From: DSBG01 sp049975365
Lineage (GTDB): Bacteria; Desulfobacterota; Desulfomonilia; UBA1062
Assembly (NCBI GenBank): GCA_049975365.1
Contig: JBNGDS010000004.1
Span: 28,879 to 92,878 of the forward strand
Reading direction: 5' to 3'
DNA length: 64,000 bases
Shown: piece after piece, positions 33,650-42,399 of the stretch
How the letters are laid out: each line of letters opens with the position of its first letter
Position numbering within the stretch: position 1 is the stretch's first letter
The notes under the pieces: generated by a model
The model's input: the letters and a program-made list of their open reading frames with translations, nothing else
What the model was told of the DNA's origin: nothing
Databases searched by the model: none
Made by a program: the position numbers and the translations under genes

Positions 33650-34411
33650 ATGAGGCGTTTTGGATTCATTTTCGCACTGGTTCTGACTCTTGGTGTGTGC
33701 ATGATGGCACTGGTGCCCGGTCAGGCACGTGCTGCAGACATGAAGACAATCGTGGTGGCAACGGATGCTACCTGGCCGCCCATGGAAATGCTCGATGCCA
33801 ACAAGAACATCGTGGGATTCGATATCGATTTTCTGAATGCGGTTGCCAAAGAGGCCGGATTCAAAGTCGAGTACAAGAACACCGCGTGGGACGGCATCTT
33901 CGGGGGGCTTGACCTGGGCAAGTATGACGCGGTGATTTCATCGGTCACCATCACCGAGGAACGACAGAAGACATTCGACTTCTCTCTGCCCTACATCAAT
34001 GCAGGACAGGTGCTCATTGTTCCAAGGGATCTGAAAGGGGTGACCACCCTTGCAGACATGAAGGGGAAGAAAGTCGGCGCCCAGATCGGCACTACAGGGT
34101 CAATGGAAGTGAAGAAGGTCGATGGCATCGAGCTCAAGAATTACGACGAGATCGGACTCGCATTCGAGGACATGGCTTCAGGCAGGATCCAGGGCGTCGT
34201 GTGTGATACCCCGGTTGCAGCAGACTATGCGCTCCAGAGGGCAGAGTACAAGGAAAAGTTCATGATCGTGGGTGAGCCTTTCACCGAGGAGAGCTACGGG
34301 ATCGTGGTGAAGAAGGGCAACCAGGAACTCCTCGACCTCCTCAACAAGGGAATCAAGGCTGTACAGGCCAAAGGCATCGATAAAGAGCTCGAGAAGAAGT
34401 GGCTGCGCTAA
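33650..34411 (+). CDS. polar amino-acid ABC transporter substrate-binding protein
   Basis: Periplasmic binding protein of the family-3 (GlnH/HisJ) class, 253 residues. Signal peptide FGFIFALVLTLGVCMMALVPGQARA with cleavage after ARA. Seen: ATWPPMEMLDANKNIVGFDID, ISSVTITEERQKTFDFSLPY and the arginine-type ligand segment, then EESYGIVVKKGNQELL. ATG 33650 has GGGAGG upstream. It heads a three-gene operon with permease and ATPase. Glutamine, arginine or another polar amino acid is likely; specificity not visible. Confidence 0.9.
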   Translation: MRRFGFIFALVLTLGVCMMALVPGQARAADMKTIVVATDATWPPMEMLDANKNIVGFDIDFLNAVAKEAGFKVEYKNTAWDGIFGGLDLGKYDAVISSVTITEERQKTFDFSLPYINAGQVLIVPRDLKGVTTLADMKGKKVGAQIGTTGSMEVKKVDGIELKNYDEIGLAFEDMASGRIQGVVCDTPVAADYALQRAEYKEKFMIVGEPFTEESYGIVVKKGNQELLDLLNKGIKAVQAKGIDKELEKKWLR

Positions 34412-35205
34412 AGACCAAACCAAAGAAAGAAGAACACAAAAAAGTTACCATTGATGTCGGCGACGGGGCCGCCATCCCCAAGAAAGAGGATGTCGGCCTC
34501 TTCACGGCCTGGCGGGTGGCATTCTTCGGTGCCATTGCCGTCATCGCCTACCTCGCGATCTTCAAACAGGACCCATATCTGGCCATCATGAAATTCGTAC
34601 CGGACGGGATCCTGGTCACCTTCCAGGTCACGGTCCTGTCAATCATCCTTGCCTTGGGCATTGGCCTGTTCACCGGGCTCGGGAGGATCTCCAAGAACCC
34701 CCTCATCAACGGCATCGCCTCGCTCTACGTGGAGGTGATCCGGGGTATCCCGCTGCTTGTCCAGCTTTTCTATATCTACTTCGCCCTTGGTCGCATCATC
34801 CAGATGCCGCCCATGACCAGTGCGGTGCTTGCCATGGCAATTTGCTACGGGGCATACATGGGTGAAATATTCAGGGCTGGAATTCAGTCCATTTCCAAGG
34901 GGCAGACCGAGGCGGCGCGCTCACTGGGTATGACCCCGGCACAGTCCATGTACCATGTCATTCTGCCGCAGGCGGTCAAGACCATTCTTCCGCCCGTCGG
35001 GAATGAGTTCGTAGCCCTGCTGAAAGACTCATCCCTCGTGTCAATCCTGGCGGTGGCAGACCTGCTGCGCAGGGGAAGGGAGTTTGCGGCAGAGAGCTTC
35101 GCGTACTTCGAGACATACACAGTGGTGGCGCTGGTCTACCTCATCATTACCCTGTTCCTGTCCAAGCTCGTGAGCATCCTGGAGGAGAAGATCGGTGCAG
35201 AATAA
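34399..35205 (+). CDS. polar amino-acid ABC transporter permease
   Basis: 268 residues with a long Lys-rich cytoplasmic N-terminus (KTKPKKEEHKK) before about five membrane segments. Permease marks of the HisMQ class: GILVTFQVTVLSIILALGIG, VEVIRGIPLLVQLFYIYF, and the ATPase-coupling EAA loop QTEAARSLGMTPAQSMYHVI. The GTG start at 34399 overlaps the binding-protein gene by 13 bases; an alternative internal start is not excluded. A single permease gene means the channel is likely a homodimer. Confidence 0.9.
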   Translation: MAALKTKPKKEEHKKVTIDVGDGAAIPKKEDVGLFTAWRVAFFGAIAVIAYLAIFKQDPYLAIMKFVPDGILVTFQVTVLSIILALGIGLFTGLGRISKNPLINGIASLYVEVIRGIPLLVQLFYIYFALGRIIQMPPMTSAVLAMAICYGAYMGEIFRAGIQSISKGQTEAARSLGMTPAQSMYHVILPQAVKTILPPVGNEFVALLKDSSLVSILAVADLLRRGREFAAESFAYFETYTVVALVYLIITLFLSKLVSILEEKIGAE

Positions 35206-35941
35206 TATCCGCAGGAAAATGGTTGAGATGAACGGGGTGTACAAGATCTACGGCACCCTGAAGGCACTGGACAATGTCTCTCTCGATGTCTATGACGGCG
35301 AAAAGGTGGTGATCATCGGTCCGAGCGGTTCGGGCAAGAGCACCCTGCTTAGGTCCATCAACAAGCTTGAAGAGGTGGACAGGGGGACCATCATCGTGGA
35401 CGGGTATGAGATCAACGACCCCAAGACCAACATCAACAAAGTGAGGGAAGAGGTGGGCATGGTCTTTCAGCAGTTCAACGTTTTTCCCCACAAGACCGTG
35501 CTCCAGAATCTCACACTGGCCCAGGTCGTGGTGAGAAAGCGCCCGAAGAGCGAAGCTGAAAATATCGCCAAAGAGCTTCTGAAAAAGGTCGGTATCCTCG
35601 AGAAGCTCAACGAATACCCGACCAAGCTCTCGGGAGGCCAGCAGCAGCGCGTTGCAATCGCCCGAGCGCTGGCCATGCAGCCGAAGCTCATGCTCTTCGA
35701 CGAGCCGACCTCGGCCCTCGATCCGGAGATGATCGGTGAGGTGCTCGATGTCATGATCAAGCTCGCAAAAGAGGGCATGACCATGATCGTGGTGACCCAC
35801 GAAATGGGTTTCGCCCGCGAGGTGGCAGACCGTGTCATCTTCATGGACGAGGGCAAGATCCTGGAGGAGGGCTCCCCCGAACACTTCTTCAAGAATCCAA
35901 CCCACGAACGTGCCCAGCAGTTCATGAGGCAGATCCTGTAG
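35195..35941 (+). CDS. polar amino-acid ABC transporter ATP-binding protein
   Basis: 248 residues, GlnQ/HisP class. Walker A GPSGSGKSTLLRSIN, Q loop MVFQQFNVFPHKTVLQNL, signature LSGGQQQRVAIARAL, Walker B LMLFDEPTSALDPEM and VVTHEMGFAREVADR. GTG start overlapping the permease end by 11 bases. Last gene of the operon; no clear terminator between it and the tRNA gene. Confidence 0.93.
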   Translation: MQNNIRRKMVEMNGVYKIYGTLKALDNVSLDVYDGEKVVIIGPSGSGKSTLLRSINKLEEVDRGTIIVDGYEINDPKTNINKVREEVGMVFQQFNVFPHKTVLQNLTLAQVVVRKRPKSEAENIAKELLKKVGILEKLNEYPTKLSGGQQQRVAIARALAMQPKLMLFDEPTSALDPEMIGEVLDVMIKLAKEGMTMIVVTHEMGFAREVADRVIFMDEGKILEEGSPEHFFKNPTHERAQQFMRQIL

Positions 35942-36085
35942 CAGGTCGTGAAGTACATCAAAGGGACCTGAGGCACGAGGAAACACAGCATCCGTCTATC
36001 ATTCAGAACCTGACTGCAGATCCACAGGCCGTGATTTCAGAACCCATTGACAATGCCAAGGCTATATGCAAAAACCATTTCCGGT

Positions 36086-36160
36086 GCCAACGTAGCTCAG
36101 TGGTAGAGCAGCTGATTCGTAATCAGCCGGTCGACAGTTCAAATCTGTCCGTTGGCTCCA
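36086..36160 (+). tRNA. tRNA-Thr (anticodon CGT), CCA encoded
   Basis: The acceptor stem GCCAACG (36086-36092) pairs with CGTTGGC (36150-36156); D arm GCTC/GAGC, anticodon stem GCTGA/TCAGC around loop TTCGTAA, T arm GACAG/CTGTC with TTCAAAT loop. Anticodon CGT at 36118-36120 reads ACG (Thr). Discriminator T and CCA (36158-36160) are encoded. It stands alone in a 390-base gap that otherwise shows no gene. Confidence 0.95.
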
Positions 36161-36337
36161 GCACACCTTCCGAATGATGGTTCTGTCCTATCACAGCTGA
36201 ACGTTCCCTTCCATTGTAGAGGATTATTCGCTCACCGATGCGTGGGGTCAGTACACGGGTCGCACGAGAAACAGAAAAGCGGGTTCACTCTGCATTCCGG
36301 CCTTGATTTCTGATCACGGGATACCCATGTATTGTTC

Positions 36338-36742
36338 ATGGACGTGAGGTTGAAGAATGCGTTCGAGTATGTCCGAAAGATCTTCTTTCCTTCCTGGGAC
36401 AGGGACGGGAAGTGGATAATCCGACTGGCTCCTGAACAGACGGCTCATGGATACTGCGATGCACAAAGCAATACGATATTCTTGAGACGGGTATCAGAGG
36501 ATCGCCAGCGTCTCATCGAGTCGATTATCCACGAGGTCTGTCATGCGACGTCCTCTCCCACCCATGGCAGAAGATGGCGGTTCTGCATGTTCAAGGCCGC
36601 CGCCGTTGCAGAGACAATAGGGGAAATCGTACTGAGCAATCTCCTAAAAGTGGAAGTCAGCATCTATACCATTCTTGGAAAAAAGCCTGAAGATCAAATG
36701 ACCGACCAGTGTGGGTCCTCTACACTGGGAGATCAAAACTAG
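36338..36742 (+). CDS. SprT-like zinc metallopeptidase-type protein
   Basis: 134 residues from ATG 36338. The zinc site is IIHEVCHATSSPTHGRRWR: H-E-x2-H with a further His before G-x-x-W, which is the SprT/Spartan layout. The N-terminal part (KWIIRLAPEQTAHGYCDAQ, NTIFLRRV) fits the strand before the active-site helix. Smaller than SprT proper (165 residues) and lacking its C-terminal zinc ribbon apart from a lone Cys. A TTG six bases earlier is also possible. Substrate and role unknown. Confidence 0.65.
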   Translation: MDVRLKNAFEYVRKIFFPSWDRDGKWIIRLAPEQTAHGYCDAQSNTIFLRRVSEDRQRLIESIIHEVCHATSSPTHGRRWRFCMFKAAAVAETIGEIVLSNLLKVEVSIYTILGKKPEDQMTDQCGSSTLGDQN

Positions 36743-36923
36743 AACACTCTCCAGGTGTCGGGATTGCACCTCCGAAAAAACTCCTTATTATTAGTCTGTA
36801 GACATGTATGAACTATGGTTTGTACAGGCTCATACATTGGCTGTTGTCGGCAGGGAATCGAAGACACGGGTTTGAGATCGGCCTGCAGAGAATGCGGGTT
36901 ACTACTGATCAAAGGAGGATAGT

Positions 36924-37139
36924 ATGCCTGAGAGTGTCTATAATGTGATCGAAATTATCGGAAGCAGCCCTGATTCATGGGAAAAGGCAGCATCTGCTGC
37001 GGTGGAAACCGCCTCAAAGTCATTGAGGGATCTGCGTATCGCCGAGGTCGTTGAGATGGACCTGCAGATCGAAAACGGCAAGGTCATCAGCTACCGCACC
37101 AAGCTGAGGCTCTCCTTCAAGTATCACGCAAAGGGCTGA
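36924..37139 (+). CDS. dodecin family flavin-binding protein
   Basis: 71-residue dodecin: VYNVIEIIGSSPDSWEKAASAAVETASKSL then DLRIAEVVEMDLQIENGKV (quoted in part by motif), with the usual closing LRLSFKYHA. Dodecins form hollow 12-mers that store or buffer flavin or CoA. Good AAAGGAGG site before ATG. Monocistronic. Confidence 0.9.
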   Translation: MPESVYNVIEIIGSSPDSWEKAASAAVETASKSLRDLRIAEVVEMDLQIENGKVISYRTKLRLSFKYHAKG

Positions 37140-37367
37140 ACCTCATTCTGACTGTACCTCGATTCTGTTCCTCATTCACATTCCTCCTGTCTGTCCTTCC
37201 CGGGAAAACGTCTTGAGGGGTTCACGAAAGACTGGTATGGTCAAAGGGGTATGATCAAAACACGAGGGCAGCAGATTCAGATAAACAACCACTGAATCAG
37301 GATCTTCAGACAACACACGGCGCGGATTTTCACTGTCTGATGGATGGGCGCCAGAGGATACCATTGA

Positions 37368-38078
37368 ATGAACAACACGATCATCATTGAGAAACGGTTC
37401 TGCGGCCCTCCGGATTCTGGTAACGGCGGGTATGTGTGCGGTCTTCTTGCCGGGAATATCCAGGGTGTGGCCACAGTCACACTCAGGAAACCGCCGCCCC
37501 TCGAGACGGCACTCAGGGTTGAGGTGATCGATGGAGGAAAGGTTGTACTGAAAGACCGAGACTCCATCATCGCCGAGGCCAGGCCTTCATCCCTGGATAT
37601 GGAGATACCCGCGCCCCCCACATTCGAAGATGCGCAGCAGGCAACCCGCACCTACCTCTCACCGGAAGAGCACTTCTTCCCCACCTGTTTTGTCTGTGGT
37701 CCGGCGAGAACAGCGGGCGATGGGCTTCGGATATTCCCCAGTTCTGTTCCCGGCACATCTCTGGTCGCATCCCCCTGGATTCCTGACAAGAGCCTCTGCG
37801 ATGGTTCAGGAAGGATTCGTCCGGAATTCGTCTGGGCATCTCTTGACTGCCCCGGTGCGTTCGCAGTCCTCGATAAAAACCTCAGTCCGGTTGTTCTCGG
37901 GGAGCTGACTGCGCAGATTATTCGCCTCCCTGTTCCGGATGAGCCGTACATAGTGGTCGGATGGGAGTTGTCCAGGAAGGGAAGGAAACGGTTTGCTGGG
38001 ACAGCCCTGTATTCACGCTCAGGAGAGATCTTTGGCATGGGGAAAGCAGTCTGGATCGAACTGACGCGGGTGTCCTGA
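37368..38078 (+). CDS. hotdog-fold thioesterase-like protein
   Basis: 236 residues, probably two hotdog-like halves: GNGGYVCGLLAGNIQGVATVT with KPPPLETALRVE in the first, and RPEFVWASLDCPGAFAV with LGELTAQIIRLPV in the second. A C-F-V-C-G segment (FPTCFVCGPAR) lies between them. Such proteins are annotated as thioesterase-like; no catalytic residues can be assigned. AGAGGA about ten bases before the ATG. Convergent with the hemolysin III gene. Confidence 0.65.
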   Translation: MNNTIIIEKRFCGPPDSGNGGYVCGLLAGNIQGVATVTLRKPPPLETALRVEVIDGGKVVLKDRDSIIAEARPSSLDMEIPAPPTFEDAQQATRTYLSPEEHFFPTCFVCGPARTAGDGLRIFPSSVPGTSLVASPWIPDKSLCDGSGRIRPEFVWASLDCPGAFAVLDKNLSPVVLGELTAQIIRLPVPDEPYIVVGWELSRKGRKRFAGTALYSRSGEIFGMGKAVWIELTRVS

Positions 38079-38123
38079 AGGTTCTCGCCACACGCAGTCT
38101 CATGCACGGATATCTGCTCTAGG

Positions 38124-38804
38124 TTACTCGAATACACTCACATACCGGTAGATTACCCAGAAGTGTGCACCGCTGCCGAGCATGACGAGAATATGGAAGA
38201 TCTCGTGGTGCCCAAACACCAGGGGAAATGGATCGGGTTTTTGCGTCGCATAGACAATGGCTCCTGTGCTGTAGAAGAAGCCACCTGTGAGCAGCCAGAA
38301 GATCGCTCCCGGCTGAAGCGTCTGCAGAACCGGCCCGGTACCGATCAGGGCGAACCAGCCCACGCATACATACACGATGATGCAGACCCGTCGGGAGGTG
38401 TTGATCCAGAACAGCTTGTAGAGGGAGCCGAGAAATGCCATGATCCAGATGCAGACACAGACGCTCACCCCGAAGGGTCCTCTGAAAGGAATGAGGCAGA
38501 ACGGTGTGTAGGTTGATGCGATAAAGATGAATATCATGATATGGTCGAGCTTTCTGAGCCTGGATGTTTCCTCTTCAGTGATGGGAAGCCAGTGGAAGAG
38601 GGTGCTGGTGGTGTACAGGAGAACCATGCTGGTGCCGAATATGGAGTATGTCGCCAGGTGCCATGGCCTGAGAGGGTCAGACGCCTCCTGGATGAGGAAT
38701 ATCAGACCCATGCATGCCAGAAGGGAACCGACAAAGTGGGTGAGTCCGTTTACCGGGTCTCTAAAGAGTGCGACGGACTCTCTGGTGGAAACACCTGCCT
38801 CCAT
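38124..38804 (-). CDS. hemolysin III/PAQR-family membrane protein (YqfA-like)
   Basis: 226 residues with seven membrane segments. Family marks: DPVNGLTHFVGSLLACMGLIF, STLFHWLP, RKLDHIMIFIFIASTYTPFCL, and near the end FGHHEIFHILVMLGSGAHFW. The conserved His (in LFHW, GHHEIFH) and Asp (KLDH) form the zinc site of PAQR-fold proteins. Despite its name the family is not established as a toxin; membrane homeostasis roles are proposed. Confidence 0.9.
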   Translation of the reverse strand: MEAGVSTRESVALFRDPVNGLTHFVGSLLACMGLIFLIQEASDPLRPWHLATYSIFGTSMVLLYTTSTLFHWLPITEEETSRLRKLDHIMIFIFIASTYTPFCLIPFRGPFGVSVCVCIWIMAFLGSLYKLFWINTSRRVCIIVYVCVGWFALIGTGPVLQTLQPGAIFWLLTGGFFYSTGAIVYATQKPDPFPLVFGHHEIFHILVMLGSGAHFWVIYRYVSVFE

Positions 38805-39178
38805 ACCGACAAGAAACCTCCTGAGATCTGAGTTGAATCCCCGCAGGCTGTAGCCTCAAGAATGGTCCCATTAGAAGAGACAGAACAAAGGGCACGCGAT
38901 AGCCGGTGATCAGGCAGACATGCATGAAATATGTTTTTCCTGATCGAGCCCATACTCTCATTGTAGAAAGGGTCATTGTTTTCCCACCAGGAGAGTGTAT
39001 TCATGTATCGTGCCATGAGTGTGAATGCAGATAATGAGTTGTAACTAATTGAAATAATGAGCTATATGAAAAACAAAAGCCTCGTGCAGTAGAGATGACA
39101 GCCCGAAAAGTGGAAAACATTTACACAACACTTCAAAATTAAGTGTAATCAAAGAGTGAGTATGTCGCTGGGAGAGCG
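38805..39178. other. non-coding stretch upstream of hemolysin III gene
   Basis: 374 bases between two minus-strand genes. AT content rises toward 39030-39150. No frame here has family features, and no clear promoter, terminator hairpin or repeat is visible. The 88-codon open frame on the minus strand lacks coding character. Confidence 0.4.
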
Positions 39179-39670
39179 CTATTCTTTTCTCAACACGACA
39201 GAGGTCTCCACCTGACGGTCCGGGATGTTCCAGTATATCCTGAGGAGGCGGGTTTTCTCCTGTTCACACACGAGGGTGTACCCGTTCTTCTCGTAAAATG
39301 AGATCGCCCATGATGCGGCTGCCCATGTGCCGATGAGGATGGGTTTTTCCGCTAGGCCTTCCAGATGCCCAAGGAGCGTTGTTCCCACTCCCTGCCTCTG
39401 GAATTCCTCGAGTACGTAGGCATGGCGGATGAGTACCACCTTCACCCTGTCCTGAATGCCCATGACACCACGGAATTGTCCCTCTTTCTGCAGGGCCCAG
39501 AACTCAACGCCATCGGCGATCTCTCCAAGGAGTTCATCCATGGTCATGTACGGTTCGTGCCACCTGTCGTACGGAATTACGCCGTTGTACACCCGTGCCG
39601 ATTTGTTGATGATCTCATGGATGATATGAATATCGGATTCACTGCACCTGCGTATCATGTCCGTCCCCAT
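39179..39670 (-). CDS. GNAT-family N-acetyltransferase
   Basis: 163 residues. Acetyl-CoA-binding loop Q-R-Q-G-V-G in VLEEFQRQGVGTTLLGHLE, and the later strand-helix WAISFYEKNGYTLVCEQE (F-Y-x-K-x-G-F type). Substrate unknown. Either ATG at 39670 or 39658 can be used; the first gives the annotated length. Confidence 0.82.
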   Translation of the reverse strand: MGTDMIRRCSESDIHIIHEIINKSARVYNGVIPYDRWHEPYMTMDELLGEIADGVEFWALQKEGQFRGVMGIQDRVKVVLIRHAYVLEEFQRQGVGTTLLGHLEGLAEKPILIGTWAAASWAISFYEKNGYTLVCEQEKTRLLRIYWNIPDRQVETSVVLRKE

Positions 39671-39845
39671 GAAGGTGACAATCGCATGGATATACTGCTA
39701 TACACAATCTCTCCAGAATGTGAACCTCTTGTTTTCACTGATCTCACGTACGTAGAAGTGGAACAATCACTATCCTGCAGGAGAGGATGACGTTCTCCCA
39801 CAGACAAAGATGGCAGAATGCGGTATACTACATATAAAGGATTGT

Positions 39846-40211
39846 ATGATGAAGGAATACCTGTACGAAAAGGCCGAGCAGGCACTCCTTGAAAAAGAGT
39901 TCGACCCGGCCAAGTCGACATCTCTTGCCCAGTGGAGTGCATCCGAGCTCTCGGGTACCTTCAGGACCGACACGGAGACCCTGTATGTGAGCGGGAAGGG
40001 TGAGTACTTCATCCTGTACGAAGGAGGCATGCACTCGCGTTTCCACGAACTCACCGGTGTGGAGACATGGTTCGGCGGATCATACATCAGACCTGTAACG
40101 GTTTCGGAGGCTGTTGCCTGGTGCGAAGAGACCGGCAACTACGAGGTCCTCGACAGGCACTTCCCCTACTACCGGATTGTTGCACGCCGTGGCGGACCGG
40201 GCAAGGGATGA
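39846..40211 (+). CDS. conserved-looking small protein of unknown function (121 aa)
   Basis: Not recognised. Begins MMKEYLYEKAEQALLEKEFD and contains SGKGEYFILYEGGMHSRFHEL and IRPVTVSEAVAWCEETGNYEVLDRHF, an alternation of helix and strand that looks like a genuine soluble protein. ATG 39846 has AAAGGA seven bases upstream; the frame is open to 39810 without a ribosome site. Divergent from the acetyltransferase gene. Confidence 0.55.
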   Translation: MMKEYLYEKAEQALLEKEFDPAKSTSLAQWSASELSGTFRTDTETLYVSGKGEYFILYEGGMHSRFHELTGVETWFGGSYIRPVTVSEAVAWCEETGNYEVLDRHFPYYRIVARRGGPGKG

Positions 40212-40529
40212 AGGTGTTTCTGGAATACCAGGGTTCGTCAATGTCTGAATGAGTGGAGAGAACCCTGGCTCACCGAGAAATATCTGAACATGCCCGATAG
40301 TATACTCAGGTTCCGGCAATCATGCCAGCACTGTCTCCACTCACTTTTCCCATACGATACACGCAGAATATCCCCTGTGTATCGACCAGGGATTGAATCA
40401 GGTCAAAAGGGATTTTTTTGACTGGATGATAGCACACGTTGTGGGGACATTGTCAGACCTTGCTTTTCATCCCAGGCTTCTTAATTAGAGAATATACAGA
40501 AACCACACATTCGCGAGGGAGAGAAAACC
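40212..40529. other. non-coding stretch
   Basis: 318 bases between two plus-strand genes. AAAAGGGATTTTTTTGACTGG near 40406 has a T run but no stable hairpin before it, so I do not call a terminator. It should hold the promoter of the YciI-like gene; no clear element seen. Confidence 0.4.
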
Positions 40530-40829
40530 ATGCAATTTCTTATTATCGCCTATGATGGTACAGATGAGCATGCCCAACAGAGAAGGCTTGCCCATCGGGA
40601 ACAGCACCTCTCTCAGATCGAAACACTCAAAGAAGAAGGGAAAGCCCTTTTTGGTGCTGCGCAGCTCAACGAACAATCAGAAATGATCGGATCTGTCCTT
40701 GTCATGGAGTTTGGGACTCAAGAAGAACTGAAAGAATACCTGGAGAAGGAACCCTATGTGACAGGAGGGGTCTGGGAAAAAATCGATGTGAAGCCATGTG
40801 CGATAGCCCCTCTTTTCCTGAACACATGA
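40530..40829 (+). CDS. YciI-like domain protein
   Basis: 99 residues of the YCII fold (dimeric alpha/beta barrel). Seen: FLIIAYDGTDEHAQQRR, the conserved His of REQHLSQIETLKEEGKAL, and VMEFGTQEELKEYLEKEPYVTGGVWEKIDVKP in outline (D/P-YV-x-GVW is the family's closing motif). Members act as small lyases, hydrolases or binding proteins; function unknown. GAGAG site before ATG. Confidence 0.82.
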   Translation: MQFLIIAYDGTDEHAQQRRLAHREQHLSQIETLKEEGKALFGAAQLNEQSEMIGSVLVMEFGTQEELKEYLEKEPYVTGGVWEKIDVKPCAIAPLFLNT

Positions 40830-40930
40830 ACACGAAGACAGGGACGAATCGAACCAGACCAAGAGAGGAGTGAATCCCGACGGGCGTGCACCACGAACAT
40901 GATCGGCGGAGGGTGACTGGAGGATTGCCA

Positions 40931-41500
40931 ATGGAGAATTTCCGAGAACTTGCACAACTCAGGCGGTCGATCCGGGATTTCGAGGACAAGACAATTTCAG
41001 ATTCGATTCTCCAGGAAATCATCACCGAGAGCTGCCTTGCACCGAATGCCCAGAACTCTCAACCCTGGAGATTTATCATCATTCATGACAAAGCTCTCAT
41101 CCAGCGCCTGTCCGATGAGAGCAAAAAGAACATTCTACAGAGGATCAACACCGATTCGGCACCCAACCTGAACAAATACCGTGAGATCCTGAAAGATAGA
41201 AACTTCAACGTCTTCTATAACGCACCGTGCCTGATCTATATTGCGGGGCCGAAAGATGTCCGAAGCCTTCAGGTCGACTGCGCCCTGTGGGCCTGTTATT
41301 TCATGCTCTCCGCAGCTTCCAGGGGGTTGGGAACATGCTGGGTGGACCTTGGTTCAGATATTCAGAGTCAGGAACTCCTCGCTGAGATCGGACTGCCCGA
41401 AGGACACCGGATCGTGGCGCCGCTCATTGTGGGATACCCGAAGACAATCCCGGACCCTCCAAAAAGAGATGCACCCAAGGTATTGAAAATCGTATCATAG
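40931..41500 (+). CDS. nitroreductase family protein
   Basis: 189 residues from ATG 40931 (GGAGG site; the frame is open to 40886 but MENFRELAQLRRSIRDFED is the family start). FMN contacts R-R-S-I-R, APNAQNSQPWRF and WVDLGSD region; C-terminal GLPEGHRIVAPLIVGYPK is typical. An NAD(P)H:FMN oxidoreductase of unknown physiological substrate, possibly co-transcribed with the YciI-like gene 101 bases upstream. Confidence 0.87.
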   Translation: MENFRELAQLRRSIRDFEDKTISDSILQEIITESCLAPNAQNSQPWRFIIIHDKALIQRLSDESKKNILQRINTDSAPNLNKYREILKDRNFNVFYNAPCLIYIAGPKDVRSLQVDCALWACYFMLSAASRGLGTCWVDLGSDIQSQELLAEIGLPEGHRIVAPLIVGYPKTIPDPPKRDAPKVLKIVS

Positions 41501-41531
41501 CCTCCAGGGGGAAAAGGTGAACAGGGGGGAG

Positions 41532-41894
41532 TTATTTATTGAAAAGATTTTTTTTCTCTGTGAATGTTTCCCATTTCTGTCCGTTCGACGTAGAATGTAC
41601 TGTCACTGCAAGCTCGTCTTTGAATGTGTCGACCCGTACAACCGTTCCATGGACGCTGAATGATTCAGACGGAAGAAAGATAGTGATCTCTGCACTCTGA
41701 AACACATGGGCCTGTTCGGGCTTGAAAAACGCAAACAGCTCTGGAGAGGAGATACACACGCCACTCTTGCTTACGTTCTTGATAAGTCCTATGCCTTTCA
41801 GGTGGACCCCGATCTTCAGGTGCACATCGATCTTCAGGGGTTTGCGCTCGAATTTTCTCCTGTCATTAAAAAAGTTGTACGCCGAATCCTGCAT
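41532..41894 (-). CDS. PilZ domain protein
   Basis: 120 residues. RRKFERKP carries the R-x3-R part of the c-di-GMP site and LIKNVSKSGVCISSP the (D/N)-x-S-x-x-G part. One domain only, no partner domain. A small internal duplication is visible (IDVHLKIGVHLK). Regulates an unknown process in response to cyclic di-GMP. Divergent from the purF leader. Confidence 0.8.
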   Translation of the reverse strand: MQDSAYNFFNDRRKFERKPLKIDVHLKIGVHLKGIGLIKNVSKSGVCISSPELFAFFKPEQAHVFQSAEITIFLPSESFSVHGTVVRVDTFKDELAVTVHSTSNGQKWETFTEKKNLFNK

Positions 41895-42105
41895 CCCACG
41901 TTCTCCTTAAAAGGAAAGTTTCACGGGTTGACGCACGTGTTCACGTCTCATGGATTACGTCGGTTTCTTTCGTCTGTAACTTGAGGCTTTTTTTGAGATA
42001 TTTCTTCACAGCTCGATAGAGGAGGGAGAGGCTGATTCATGAACGAGAAGGCTGCAGAGAGAGTCTGTCAAAAGCATGATGAGAAGACGGTGCTCCCGCC
42101 TACGC

Positions 42106-42121
42106 CGAACAATTTTGTTCC
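42106..42121. promoter_or_regulatory. nitrogen-regulon palindrome upstream of purF
   Basis: CGAACAATTTTGTTCC, arms GAACAA/TTGTTC exact, 13 of 16 bases as in the perfect copy at 43877. Its centre is about 144 bases before the predicted sigma-54 start, within usual enhancer range. No second copy 30 bases away is evident. Confidence 0.55.
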
Positions 42122-42231
42122 ATCCCGAGATGGTTTCCCCCCTCGATCGTACATACCCAGGCCCGGTGTGGATCACGAAAGGGCGGCACGCAGCCCCTTG
42201 AACCCTGGGTTTAAAGATATGAGAGAATTGT

Positions 42232-42247
42232 TGGTACCAAGTTTGCT
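42232..42247 (+). promoter_or_regulatory. candidate sigma-54 promoter of purF
   Basis: TGGTACCAAGTTTGCT: GG at 42233-42234 and GC at 42245-42246 with exactly ten bases between, close to TGGCAC-N5-TTGCW. The start would be near 42258, leaving a leader of ~140 bases. The 119-codon open frame that spans this region is therefore unlikely to be a gene. Confidence 0.55.
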
Positions 42248-42399
42248 TGCTGAAGAACATATGGGCGGGACACCTGACATGAACCTCATACGAATCTCGC
42301 GAGCATGGTGGGTGCTGCCGGTCATGACTGGGAAAGCTTCAGGAATCATACCATGTATGTGCAGCGAAAGAAAGACATCGGGCGGTGAAGGGTTCTGAT

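Noticed and set aside
35147..35986. 279-codon minus-strand open frame
   Set aside because: Antisense to the amino-acid transporter ATPase gene; no ribosome site or family motif.
38750..39016. 88-codon minus-strand open frame upstream of the hemolysin III gene
   Set aside because: Overlaps the start of that gene in another frame, lacks a ribosome site and has no recognisable features.
42039..42398. 119-codon open frame on the plus strand before purF with a GAGGAGGGAG-like site
   Set aside because: It contains the palindrome at 42106 and the sigma-54 element at 42232, has no family features, is Pro/Arg rich, and ends one base from purF. Better explained as leader and regulatory DNA.
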